A DNA stretch of 64,000 nt. Origin: Deroplatys truncata (taxonomy: Eukaryota > Arthropoda > Insecta > Mantodea > Mantidae). This document shows positions 1 through 10,318 of this stretch, piece after piece. Both the position numbers and the translations under genes were made by a program. Position 1 is the first letter of the stretch. Every line of letters starts with the position of its first letter. The DNA lies in NCBI GenBank assembly GCA_030765065.1, contig CM060978.1, positions 60,783,421 through 60,847,420 of the forward strand, read 5' to 3'. The notes under the pieces were generated by a model. The model did not search any database, was not told the origin of the DNA, and saw nothing but the letters and a program-made list of their open reading frames with translations.

Positions 1-146
1 AGCGTTTTCTTGGACGCATGGCCGTATTAGGGGGATTTGCTTCCCCTGCATTGCGCTGTTTCTAACCGGTTCTGTTCTCCCTAATATTTTCCTCCTCTTT
101 GATTGCCGTTAATGAGCTGACACGAAGTTTTGTACAGTGTTTCATA

Positions 147-960
147 TAAGGGTCATTCAAATGAAACCCGGTCACTTGTGTAAAGTAACGGTAGCGATTT
201 TATTAACTCAAAAATAGTCGCCAAAACTGTTGGCATATTTATCCCATTGCGACACTAGCCGGTCGATTCCATCTTTGAAGAAGCTAGTAGGCTGCTGTCG
301 GACCCAGGCCTGCACCCCTTCAAACACTTCGTCGTCCGTTGTGAATCGATGTCCGCGAATATCTTGTTTTAGAGCTCCATAAACATGAAAGTCACACGGT
401 GAAAGGTCTGGTCTGTACGGTGGATGTTCTAGCCTTTCCCATCGAAACTGCTGCAATGTCATCTTCACCGCATTGGCAGTGTGTGGACGGGCATTATCAT
501 GCCGGAGAATAACGCCATTGGACAACATGCCTGGGCGTTTCGACTTGATGACTCGTCTAAGGTTCTTGATAACGCTGGGCATAGATGGTGGTTCCACGTT
601 CCAAGAACTCGACAACCAGTGGGCCCTTGTGGTCAAAAAAGGACATCATGACCTTACCAGAACTGATGTGTACGGCCTTTGATTTCTTTGGAGGTGGTGA
701 AGTCGCAAGTTTCCACTGCTTGCTCAGACTCACTCCTCATTGTTCCTGCTTACTCGTCTTCATGTTCAGTAGTGGACGATAACTTGTCTGACCACCTTCT
801 CTTCGGCGTGAAACCACACTGTCGCTATGCAACGTCAAACGTTGCACACGTTGTAGTCGCTCTATCAATAGATGGTGCCACCATACACGCAGTTACGTGA
901 TGCCACTTTACGTGTAGTGCAAAGTAGACGCACTGACCAGGTTTCATTTGAATGCCCTCA
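147..960 (-). mobile_element. Internally deleted mariner-like element with TIRs
   Basis: The ends are inverted copies of each other: the left starts TAAGGGTCATTCAAATGAAA and the right, read on the minus strand, starts TGAGGGCATTCAAATGAAAC. A TA dinucleotide lies outside each end (145-146, 961-962), the normal Tc1/mariner target duplication. Only about 0.81 kb remains, against about 1.3 kb for a typical mariner. The DNA-binding half of the transposase is missing and only the C-terminal catalytic part is readable. The element cannot move by itself, though a related transposase could in principle mobilise its ends. Confidence 0.85.
208..760 (-). pseudogene. Mariner transposase, C-terminal catalytic fragment
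   Basis: The longest open stretch (636 down to 208) holds HDNARPHTA, the second catalytic Asp region, then PYRPDLSPCDF with the third Asp, then TTDDEVFEGVQAWVRQQP and a terminal WDKYANSFGDYF, the standard order of a mariner C-terminus. Upstream in another frame, GKVMM and FLERGTTIN-type residues continue the homology to about 760, so at least one frameshift is present. The DETW block with the first catalytic Asp and the N-terminal helix-turn-helix are not found. This is a dead fragment of a DD34D-type transposase, lying between TIRs at 147 and 960. Confidence 0.85.
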
Positions 961-1130
961 TACTTTGAGACTATGTGTTTTAGTCCTGCTTTTTTTTAGT
1001 TCCATTTATATCCCACCTTTAACTGCATTGGTGTTATCGGTGGCCCTTCCTTTGGAACTTATTGCCTATTGACAATGTGTTAACTCATATTCTCTTATCG
1101 TTGGGTTTATTGCACATTTTGGGTTTTAAT

Positions 1131-1280
1131 CATTAGATCACACACACATTCACACCCTCATTCATATTTCTGGACTCTGCGGAGAATAGGGGTAACCTTG
1201 GCTGGGGAAACATTGCCACCTCCCGTTGGGAATCGAATTCGGGACCCTTCGTATAGCAGGGAGTTGCTCTATTAATTGTT
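1131..1280 (-). mobile_element. tRNA-headed SINE fragment (SINE-5)
   Basis: Read on the minus strand, GGTCCCGAATTCGATTCCC resembles a tRNA B box, followed by a body with GGTGGCAATG and ending in a GT-rich stretch (CA-rich on the plus strand, 1139-1160). The A box is poorly preserved. It is probably an old tRNA-derived SINE. The only open frame here (1330-1133) shows no known domain. Confidence 0.5.
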
Positions 1281-1422
1281 TTAGTGTTACAGTGCTGTTG
1301 TAATGCCAAATATTTCGTATACTTTAGCACACATAAATCTTCATATGTGATTCATATGTGACGAACTTTTGTAGAGAATGAGACGGCGATTTATAGGCAG
1401 ATTCCCTGTTGTTCGTGGGGCT

Positions 1423-2348
1423 TGAGGCAGTATTTTTAACACTTAAATGATATCAGTCTGATTATATAACATATAAAACTTAATAATCGCCCGCCTTAAA
1501 GTAATATGTGTATAAATAACATATAAAATGTATATAACAGCTATTGTATTATGTTTATATTATTATGTACATGTACAATAATGTTATGTGAATGTTTAGG
1601 TAATTTAACAATATAGGAGCTGTGATAATATAAGCCGAAAGTTGCTAACAATGAGTTAACCTTGAGACAGTAGTGAGTTGGAAAGTTTAATAATGCTACT
1701 AGTAATTCTTGGAAAAATAATGCAATATTTTAAAACAGTTTATAAATAGCCAATCAAAAATTAGCTGAAAGTTAAATAAAAGCATTCTATTGGAGTAAAA
1801 TTAGCCAATCATAGACTTGAAATGGAAAAATTTACAAATTTAAGCGGTAAACGCCAATAGCTAGAAGGCAACGTACCTGAGCAGTTCATTCGCTCGGTAC
1901 GTATCCAGTGTGAGACGAAAATTCATTACGGCGAGCATATTATAAAGCTTATGTTTTAAAAAGTGCAAGTAATTAATAAATAATATCACAGCTCTCTATA
2001 TCAGTGAAGTGTTATTTAATCATGTGAAGGACAAATAAAAGGAGTGAAGTAAAAATTATAAGTTGTGTAAGCCTACATTCTTTAGCCGCATCACCCCCTG
2101 CTTAGAGATACATGTTTCTACAAATTAATACTGACGCGACCGAGGCAAACATAAATATATATATAATATTTAAAATAAACATTCAAATTACAAAGTTGAA
2201 TCCTAAATTTTGTGGCGAAGGCCACTGGAAAGTAAACTTTGGGACGAAGGCCACCGGAAACTTTTTATCGTACGTGGGGCGAGCACTCCAAGAAACCATC
2301 TCAAGTTTTTGGCTCCCCAACAGTCGAGCTACAATACAACCTTCTTCA
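1423..2348 (+). mobile_element. Family A solo-LTR-like element, copy A1
   Basis: It starts TGAGGCAGTATTTTTAAC and ends CCTTCTTCA, with a perfect 4-bp duplication GGCT at 1419-1422 and 2349-2352. TG...CA termini with a 4-bp duplication are the signature of an integrated LTR. Inside are CCAATCA-type boxes, a TCAGT-like initiator region and AATAAA signals before the 3' third, as in a promoter and poly(A)-bearing LTR. Unlike other copies it has essentially no extra tandem units at the 3' end, and the tip reads AACCTTCTTCA straight into host DNA. No internal retrotransposon region or second LTR follows. Confidence 0.85.
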
Positions 2349-2352
2349 GGCT

Positions 2353-2985
2353 CACAGAGAAACATTTGTAATAATGTGATTAGATTTAGGGAAATGTAAT
2401 ATAGTTTTAGTAAGAAATCGTAATTAAATCACCATGTTCTTAGAAGAACTATATGAGATTGGTGATACCATGTTTGTATAGTTTATGATTACCTATTCTT
2501 TAAGATTTTTAACAATGGTATTAAGAATCCTCGACTCTGAAGAGCGCTTAGTTAGATAAATTCTTAGTGTTTACCTCTGTTCTAAATATTATAACAGTTA
2601 TATTAAAACTACGTTAGTTATGATTTTATATTTCAGGCAACCCGTTGATATTCAGCGCTTTGCCACAAAATACCAGTAGCACAGGACGGAGGAATGCATG
2701 GCATTGTGCTGGCAGGTAACTGATATTGCATGTAGGGCATCAATCAAGGGACAATAGAGCAGAGGTTCCCACTGTATACGGTCCAGAGGTCCCCATACAG
2801 CGAAGGGAAAAATCTCATTAGCCTTTTATGATACGATTATCTCTGGGCTGACCAGACATTTCTCTAAGCATTATCGGTCTAAACAATACTGAAAAGGTTA
2901 GCCGTTGCTAATAATTTGGTAATTTAAGTCTATTATTGTGCGTGTTTTAAATGGGGGAGATTTTAATTGCTCTATCCTTCCTGAA
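2353..2985. other. Unassigned AT-rich sequence
   Basis: No repeat match, coding frame or structured RNA was recognised. The part near 2640-2830 is less AT-rich but has no readable domain. Confidence 0.5.
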
Positions 2986-2988
2986 AAT

Positions 2989-3822
2989 TCTGATGTTACA
3001 TTCACGTGGTAATCTCTACCCATTTTCATTTCCACACGTTCTATTTTTTTATTTAGGCTAGAAAATTTTATTTTAGGGGCTTAAATAAGTAAAGATTTTT
3101 CTATCTGTTTCATGTTAACCGATATAAACATTTGTAGTGGTTTTTTCTGACATTCCGTTGTGGATACAACGGAAAATACTAGCCTTGAGCGATAGTCAAA
3201 TACATTAAAATCAGGTCACTATGTGTTGATGGCTTTGAAATTGCGTTCTCTTTGTACGACCTAAGAAAGAAAAACAATATTGACTTAGGAATTCAATAAA
3301 GTTTAAAATATTTGACAAACAAAACCAGTAATAAATAATATGTCGGAAATGGTTAATGCCACAAAATTATTTCACTAAATGTGTATTAACGATACCGACA
3401 TTCTTTGTGTAGTAAATATTCTGGTATCAATTACGGTTTAATAAGTTTACGAGTTTAGAAAATTCGTTCTCAATGAAAAGAACTTCACAACTTATTCGCA
3501 GATAATTCAACATAAGCATTTAATTTGCCATGCAAATATCTTAATCATGTAGTGCTTTAACCAAAACCCTTATAGCCATTTTTTGATAAAATAAAAAAAT
3601 ACTAAATTTTTCGTTATAAAGGGTAGTTTGGGGTGGAATATGTTCTTCCCTTGGAAGGCACTGAACTGAAATATCCCTCTTTCCCACACACGCGCAAACA
3701 CACTTTTATAAAACCTCCATTTTTGGTTCAGAAGCCCCAAAACGTGATTTCTGGTGAAGTCTCGGTAAGGAATTTTTTATGGAATGCAATACTTCCTCTA
3801 CTCACTGTAGGTAAATAGTAAC
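2989..3822 (+). mobile_element. Family B element, old diverged copy
   Basis: It begins TCTGATGTTACATTCACGTG and runs through the family B landmarks (GATGGCTTTGAAATTGCGTT, the CCATTTTTTGA block, a CACACGCGCAAACACAC stretch, TCTCGGTAAGGA) to the 3' end near CTACTCACTGTAGG. Strand is assigned with the TC end as 5'. It is more diverged than the copies at 38249 or 43483. The 61-aa frame at 3633 is repeat translation, not a gene. Confidence 0.7.
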
Positions 3823-3840
3823 AAAATACTACATTTAAAA

Positions 3841-4700
3841 TCTAATGTGTGACATTCACATGAGTTTCCCTAGACTCCAATCGCTTATTAGTGGGTATTC
3901 ACATTATTCTTACGAAAGTTTTTTTTCGTATCTACTTCATTTTAATCGAAATAAACCTTTCCGGAAATAACTGCATTAGACACTTCCTTGTAGATAGGAT
4001 AACAAAGGGAATAGCGATAATGAAATGTTTTAGAACTGGACGTTAAACGCTGGACTTAAAATTCCGTACTCTATTCATAACATCGCGAGAAATCTGAAAA
4101 GCATCAGGACTTAAAAATATCGACAGTTTTGAACAATTCGAACCATTAATAATGGATATCTCGGAAATGGCTGATTCTAAAAAAAAGCTTTTTGAAATAA
4201 ATTGTGTGTTTTACAGAGATCTATATTTTTTGTGCAGTAAGTTTTCGTCTATCGCTTAAGGTTTGCCAGTTATTCAAGATTATACAAAATTCCTTTCGAA
4301 TGAAGAGGACTTCACAGGCTATTCAAAGACGATTCAAGATATACATCTTATTTGACATGTAAATATCTTTAATATATGGTGTTTTAATAAAAATATTTAG
4401 AGTTAGATTTTAAAAAATCAAACATTTTGAAAAATGTTCCATGTAAAGGGTAGTTTGGGGTTGGGGATTTTTCTTGAAAAGCTTCATTTCGTGGATGGTA
4501 CTGAACTTAAATACAAAGTTTGTATTCATCTGACCTTTCGTTTTTGAGTTATGATGTTCACAGACACGCATACACGAACCTTTTTCTAATTTTTTTTTTG
4601 GGGGGGAGGTTCAGGGGGCCTCAAAACATCTGAAATCTCGACATCGCATTTTTGGGTGGAATACCATACTTCCCTACTTACTGTACGTAGTAGAGAAAGT
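3841..4700 (+). mobile_element. Family B element with A-run flanks
   Basis: It starts TCTAATGTGTGACATTCACA immediately after AAAA and ends ACTGTACGTAGTAGAGAAAG plus T, followed by AAAA. The 3' inverted-repeat half AGTAGAGAAAGT is intact. The 5' half is degraded. It follows the previous family B copy by about 20 bp in the same orientation. Confidence 0.8.
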
Positions 4701-4704
4701 AAAA

Positions 4705-5259
4705 GCCGGTGTTGGTTGTTGTACTTGGAATAAGTATCATTGTGGTAAGAATAAATGCTAGCTAGCCACAAGAAAATATAGTATAAAGAAAAATAAAACT
4801 GACACTCTAATATGTATATCAGAGCTAAAACATTTAAAACAGCTTGGCCGTTTATTAAGCAGTGTACGCGAAACGTTACAGTAAGATGTGTTTGTCATTC
4901 AAGCTCTTCGCTCTAAACTTGACATTTAGAACTGAAACGCAATTGTGCTTTACTTGAAAAGCCAAATGACGTCACCACCACCCTCGCTGATCTAGTATTA
5001 CACAACAACAAAACAAATGATAATAATGATTTATTACGAAAGGTAGGATTTGTTTTAATTTTATGTCTTTATTAAAAGTTTCAGCAATGAATTTTTAAAA
5101 CACAATACATGAACTGATTAATACTAAATTATATTAACAACAATAATGAGGTGTCATCTCAAAATTTCATTGAATAGCTATATTCAAAATTTCTCGAGAA
5201 ATCGGGTCGTTTATATAAGAAAATGTCATTCACAGAAAAAACTGTTAAAGTATAATTAT
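4705..5259. other. Unassigned AT-rich sequence
   Basis: No coding frame of note and no match to the other families in this window were seen. Confidence 0.5.
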
Positions 5260-6331
5260 TGAGGCAGTGTTTTTAACACTTAAATGATTTCAGTCAAATT
5301 ATATAATATATAAATTCAATAACAGCACGCCTTGAAGCAGTATGTTTATGTAATTACTTGTAAAATGTATGTAACAGTCATTGCATATGTTTATATTATT
5401 GTATACATGTTCAATAATGTTATATGAATATATTACGTAATTTAATAATGTAGCAGCTGTGAGATATAGGTCAAAAGAAGCTAACAAAGAGGTAACAATG
5501 AGGTAACCCTGAGCCAATAATGAGTAAGAAAGTTTAATAGTACTACTTGGGATTCTTGGAGTAACAATAATGTAATTTTAGTGACAGTTATATAATAGGC
5601 AATTAACAACCAGAAAAAGCTTTAGTTAAATGAAGGTATTCTATTGGAGTATGATTAGCCAATCAGAGACTTGAAATACAGAAATTTACAAGTTTAGACG
5701 GCTGTAATCAATTCAGTTGCCTGCAGACAGAGTTACTAACCAGACGCAAAAAATTTCCTCGAGAAGTATAATACGTATTCATGTGAGATGAAAAATAGTA
5801 TACTTGCACTTTTTAATAAGTATTAAATAAAATGATCTCACAGCTCTGTATATCATTGAAGTGTTATTTAGTTTGTGTCAAGGATTAATAAAAAGGAGTG
5901 AATTAAAACTAATAATCTGTGTAAGCCTAAATTCTTGTCGCATCACGCCCTGCCAAGACTTTCATGTCTCTAACAATAATACTGGCGCAGTGGAGGAAAT
6001 ATAATTACTTAATACTTAAAGAAACAATTTAATTACAAAGTTAATATTTTTTAAACTTGGGGCAAAGGGCACCTGAAAGCACATTTGGGACGAACGCTAC
6101 GGGAAACTGTTAACTATTCGTGCGGTTGCAACTACTACAAGTTCGGATCCCCAACAGTTGAAATATAATACAGCATCTACAAACTGACCTTCAATACAAA
6201 AATATAACATCTTCAAATTGACGCCCAAAGCGTGGTTCAAACAACGTAAAGAACAATTCTACTTCAAATTGGCGTCCATAATAGGAGATAAATAAATAAA
6301 CAACTCCAACGTAAAGACAATATCTTCTTCA
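5260..6331 (+). mobile_element. Family A solo-LTR-like element, copy A2
   Basis: It starts TGAGGCAGTGTTTTTAAC and ends TATCTTCTTCA with a 4-bp duplication TTAT (5256-5259, 6332-6335). At 1072 bp it is the longest copy because its 3' end carries extra tandem units: TCTTCAAATTGACGCCC near 6213 and TACTTCAAATTGGCGTCC near 6260, each followed by an ACGTAAAGA-type spacer. An internal ACTGGCGCAGTGGAGG (about 5987) resembles a tRNA-Ser primer-binding site. No coding capacity. Confidence 0.88.
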
Positions 6332-6414
6332 TTATATAAATAAATAAAAAAGAAAATACTAGATATTTGGGAGCGTTTATATTTAGCAGTGGTGCCAATT
6401 TGTAGAAATGAGCT

Positions 6415-6812
6415 ATAATTTACTTCTCTATCCGAAGAGTGTAGTAGTTATCAGTTTTAATTTCTCTTTCACCTGTTGAGAATGTATTGCATTCCACCCA
6501 AAAATTCGATATCGACATTTTATTGGAAATACATATTGTGAGTCGCCGTGAATAAAAACAAAATTTGATATAGGCCTCTGTGTATGTGAATGTGTATGTT
6601 GTGAGATAGAGAGAGAACGGAATGTCATAAATACCAAACTTGATATTTAGGAACAGCATCCTCCAATGTTGTGACACAATATTCAAGAAGATCTCACCCC
6701 AAACCATTCTTTACTTACAATATTTGCCGAAATTTTCCATTTTCTCAAAACGACTGTAAGAACTTTATTAAAATACCACACATTTAAGATATTTCTGTAA
6801 CAAAATGTGTGT
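6415..6812 (-). mobile_element. Family B fragment
   Basis: It contains the family 3' half in minus orientation: TTCCACCCAAAAATTCGATA, a GTGTGTATGTTGTGAGA variant of the microsatellite core, then AATACCAAACTTGATATTTA and CATTTTCTCAAAACGACTG. The terminal ACTTTCTCTACT is altered to ACTTCTCTATC. The two overlapping open frames across 6420-6707 are translations of the repeat. Confidence 0.7.
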
Positions 6813-6817
6813 ATATG

Positions 6818-7125
6818 AGCGGAATGGCTCAGGCGGTAACGTTTGTGGCCCGCATTAGGGAGGTCCCAGGTTCAAATGCCATGGGCCGACCAATTTGACT
6901 GAGGTTGTTTCGTGGTTTCTCTCTTCGCTAAGGTAAATATCGAGTTGGATATTTAATACCACGATCCAAAGTTCCACCTTAAGTCTAAAAAAAAAGTAAA
7001 AATGAAAATAAGGTGGTAATAGCGAATGCTGTGCCATCTATCCACGGACAATGAAAGGAGGTAGACCGAACGGTAGTCTAATGCCATCTGCACGGCACGA
7101 AGCAGAAGATCCAGTTGCCATGAAC
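6818..7125 (+). mobile_element. tRNA-headed SINE (SINE-2), copy a
   Basis: GAGCGGAATGGCTCAGGCGG carries an A-box (TGGCTCAGGCGG) and GGTTCAAATGCC is a B-box about 35 bp on. The body TTTCGTGGTTTCTCTCTTC is shared with copies at 18288 and 24605. The tail includes GCACGGCACGAAGCAG, which recurs after copy A3 and serves as an empty-site reference for that insertion. Confidence 0.75.
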
Positions 7126-7234
7126 TAACCAAGGTGGTATGGTTACAGGGATGAGACCTAGAAGGCTAACTGTCTGCCTTTCTATCCACAGGCGATGAAA
7201 GCATGTAGACTGGACGGCACCCTAATGTCATCTG
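7126..7234 (+). mobile_element. SINE-4-like relic, left part
   Basis: ATGGTTACAGGGATGAGACC with TAGAAGGCT matches the segment near 8490 and resembles the GGGACGAGACCTAACAAC end of the SINE at 17655. Copy A3 is inserted at its right end after ATGTCATCTG. Confidence 0.5.
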
Positions 7235-8174
7235 TGAGGCAGTGTTTATAACACTTAAATAATTTGTCTAATTATATAATACGTAAATTTAATAACAGCC
7301 CGCCTTGAAGCAATATGTGTATGTTATAATTTGTAAAATGTATGCAAGTCATTACATATGCTTGTATTATTGTATCCATGTGTAATAATGTTTGTGACTA
7401 TATTGTGTAATTTAATAATGTAGGAGCTGTGAGAAATAGGTCAAAGTTGGTAACAATGAGGAAACCTTGAGTCAATAATGAGTAAGAAAGTTTAACAGTA
7501 CTACTTGTGATTCTTGGAGCACAATAATGTAAATTTTGAGACAGTTTAAAAATAGCCAATCAACAACCAGAAAAAGGTTCTATTGGAGTAGAATTAGCTA
7601 ATTAGGAACTGAAATATAGCAAAATTTACAAATATAGAAGTCAGTTGCCTGCAGAAACCGTTACTAAGCAGACGCAAAAAGGGTCCGCAAGAAATATAGT
7701 ATATATTCGTGAGACGAAAATAAGTTTACGTGTTAAAAAGTGTAATTAATTAATAAAAAGAATCTCACGGCTCTCTATATCAATGAAGTGTTATTTTAAT
7801 CGTATCAAGTATTAATAAAAGGAGTGAAGTAAAATTATAATCTGTGTAAGGTACATTCTTGTCCCATCCCGCCCTGCCAAGATAACTATGTCTCTAAAAT
7901 AATACTGACGCAGCCAGGCAAACATAAATATTTAATACTTAAAGAAACAGTCAAATTACAAAGTTAATATTTTTTTAAACTTGGGGCAAAGGGCACCTGA
8001 AAATATATTTGGGGCGAAGGATACCGGAAACTGTTTACTATACATGCGGTTCAACTACTACAAGTTCGGCTCCCCAACAGTTTGTAATATAATACAACTC
8101 TTTATAACAAACTACTTCTTCAAATTGACGCGCAAAGCGTGGTGCAAATAACGTAAAGAAAACAAACTTTTTCA
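7235..8174 (+). mobile_element. Family A solo-LTR-like element, copy A3
   Basis: It starts TGAGGCAGTGTTTATAAC and ends AACTTTTTCA, with a 4-bp duplication TCTG (7231-7234, 8175-8178). The flanks rejoin to CATCTGCACGCACGAAGC, nearly the same as CATCTGCACGGCACGAAGC at 7085-7105, so a paralogous empty site confirms the boundaries. One tandem unit is present near the 3' end (CTTCAAATTGACGCGC). Confidence 0.9.
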
Positions 8175-8212
8175 TCTGCACGCACGAAGCAGAAATAAAA
8201 TTAGATTTAGTT

Positions 8213-8443
8213 TTATTCATGGACGCTCTCTAGCTGCTGCGGTCCTTAGTATCTCATTCTACATCGGGCATGAGAGACCGGTAATTTTTCTCAGAGGTCT
8301 CTTTATCAGGCTTGAGGTTCTTTTACGTGCCGTAAATCTACGACACGGGACCACCGGCTGAAGGACTTTTACGCCCTTCGCCGTGTTTGAACCCGCGACC
8401 TCGGGAACTAGCATGGTAACCACTACTCCACAGAGGACGACGA
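8213..8443 (-). mobile_element. tRNA-headed SINE (SINE-1), copy a
   Basis: On the minus strand a head resembling TGGAGTAGTGGTTACCATG (A-box-like) and GGTTCAAACACGG (B box) precedes the shared body: GTCGTAGATTTACGGCACGT, AAAGAACCTCAAGCCTGATA, CCGGTCTCTCATGCCCGATG. The tail GCGTCCATGAATAAAA lies at the left end. This is the best preserved of five SINE-1 copies in body sequence. Confidence 0.85.
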
Positions 8444-8609
8444 AACAGTTGCCGTGCAGTAAGGTCTCTGTGGACACGTGACGAAGCAAGATGGTATGGT
8501 TACAGGGATGAGACCTAGAAGGCTGTCTGCCACACATCGATCCACTAGTTATCTACTAACAGATCCTTCGCGATATGAACATGTAATTAAAGCGACGTAA
8601 AATAAATAG

Positions 8610-8610
<1 letters not shown>
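8444..8610. other. SINE-4-like relic and flank
   Basis: GGTATGGTTACAGGGATGAG with ACCTAGAAGGCT at about 8492-8522 is a second copy of the relic at 7135. The rest is unassigned. Confidence 0.45.

Positions 8611-8655
<45 letters not shown>
8611..8655. repeat. (TAA)n microsatellite
   Basis: About 14 uninterrupted TAA/AAT triplets. Read on the minus strand it gives a poly-Tyr frame with no coding meaning. Confidence 0.95.
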
Positions 8656-9100
8656 GTAAAATGTTAATCTTAAATTGTTTGTGAAGTCCTCTTCATTCGG
8701 AGTGAATTTCGTATTCTTTTGTATAACTGGTAAATGTAAAAAACAAGCAAAAACATGTACTGCATAATAAATGAAAACCTCTTTTAAACACGCCATTTAT
8801 TTCAAATAAAATTTTGTGACATCAGATATTTTCGATAATTTTCAATCTTTTAATACTTTGTGAGTTTTGAAGTGTTGTCGCTATTCATTTGTTTCTCGCG
8901 ATGTTATAGAAAAAGTAAGGAAGGTTTAAGCCAGCATATATCCACTCGCTTTTAAACATATGTCTATCTATCAGTATCCTGTATTGTCCATTTACCTCTG
9001 TAAATAGAAAATTAAGTTTTCGTAAGAATAGATCGTAAATGCTGTATAAAAATAAACTATAGGGTAGAGAAAGTCATGTGAATATAAACTATTTATATTT
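8656..9100 (-). mobile_element. Family B fragment, diverged
   Basis: GAAGTCCTCTTCATTCGGAG, TATAACTGGTAAA, GTTTCTCGCGATGTTATAG and the terminal GGTAGAGAAAGTCATGTGAA follow the family order in minus orientation. It belongs to the older subfamily, as judged by CATTTACCTCTG in place of CTTGCATCTAC. Confidence 0.65.
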
Positions 9101-10318
9101 TTTCTTTAAATTGTGTAGAGTTCAGAATGGCACTACGATTTTAAAAAACACGTTTAAAATTTACATATAGTGCTGAGAATTATTCAAGAGGGGGGACACC
9201 TCGCACGCGGGGATCAGTCATTGATCTATTGCGGCTACCATCCGCCAAAAGGAAGGAAGTAGGTCAACGGAGCACAGCAGGATACAGGCCGCAGGCAATA
9301 AGTCCACAGAGACGCGCTTAACTTCCTAACATTCCCAAACTCGCAGACCCGTTTCACTGCTGCAGCCACCGAGAGAGGGCGAAGAACGACCCACCAATCA
9401 AGCAGCCCTCTGGTATCCGTGGAGAATACTCTTTCCCTTGAGCAAACATCCGCGCAAACTGTCCGGCACGCCTAGAAAGATGAGAAGGAAAAGGAATGAT
9501 GGAAAGGAAATCGTGGTAGAGTAGAAATAACCTCAGCATTCGCCTGCCGTTCTCGGGGAAACTACGAAAACACGTGGTTCAGAGTAGTGTCGCCGGGGAT
9601 CAACTCCAGAACGCCCGAATGCGAGTCGCACACGTTACCACGGCTCCACCTGACCCGGTGCTGAGAATAATAAAACACGTAGAATTAAAGAAGAATTTCC
9701 AAATTATACGAGTCGAAAGAAACAAAAAAATGTCATTTTTTGGCAATCTTCATCATTTAGTCTATCCTTAAAGTCCAGTAAGAGGAAAGAAGTCCGTTAG
9801 TTGGCAATGTATCTTTTGAATTAAAGAAGTCCAGAGAGGGGGGGGGGAGAGAAGAGTACTTAAAAACAGTCGCTGTTCTTTACAAACCACGCAACGGCTC
9901 CCCATGAATAATGCAACAGGAGTAGTCTTTTTTTCCTTGAATGTGGAGAGAGAGGAGAGGGAGAGAGATAGAGAGAGAGTGAGAGAGACGCTGTAATCCT
10001 GTTTCTGTATTCGTAGTGCTAATGCCACTTTCTTCTCTACACAACTGGACAGCGTTTTCCTTTTTGATACACATTTAGCATGCAGCAATAATGGCTGGCG
10101 CGTTCGTGCAAAATATTCATTACAGCCGCACCGGTGCCTAAAAGTCACTTAAGCAAGTAAAGTACTTTCTCAGAGACACTGTAACCGGTGTTTCATACCT
10201 GTAAAATTATAAGAGGTAGTTTCACCTGAGCTTCAAAATTATCGCTCTTTATAATATTAGAAACATTTCCAACAAGATGGCGCTTCATCACACTAGAGTT
10301 TTCCGGTAAAAAAAACTT
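9101..10318. other. Unassigned, less AT-rich segment
   Basis: About 9190-9680 is visibly richer in G and C than its surroundings and has CpGs (GCACGCGGGG, GTCCGGCACGCC). A run of G's at 9838-9847 and a GA-rich tract at 9950-9985 follow. Frames across it (10148-9768 on minus, 9574-9771 on plus) show no family motif, and the longer one is inflated by the GA tract. It could be single-copy regulatory or exonic sequence, or an unrecognised repeat. Confidence 0.4.

Noticed and set aside
8280-8440. Possible tRNA genes at SINE heads (also 63300, 42130, 32320, 18290, 6820)
   Set aside because: Only A and B boxes are conserved. The acceptor stem does not close, and each head runs into a repeated SINE body.
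8611-8796. Minus-strand frame ending in poly-Tyr
   Set aside because: It arises from the (TAA)n microsatellite running into a family B fragment.
9768-10148. 126-aa minus-strand frame
   Set aside because: It contains a Ser-Leu repeat from the GA tract and no family motif, so it is probably chance.
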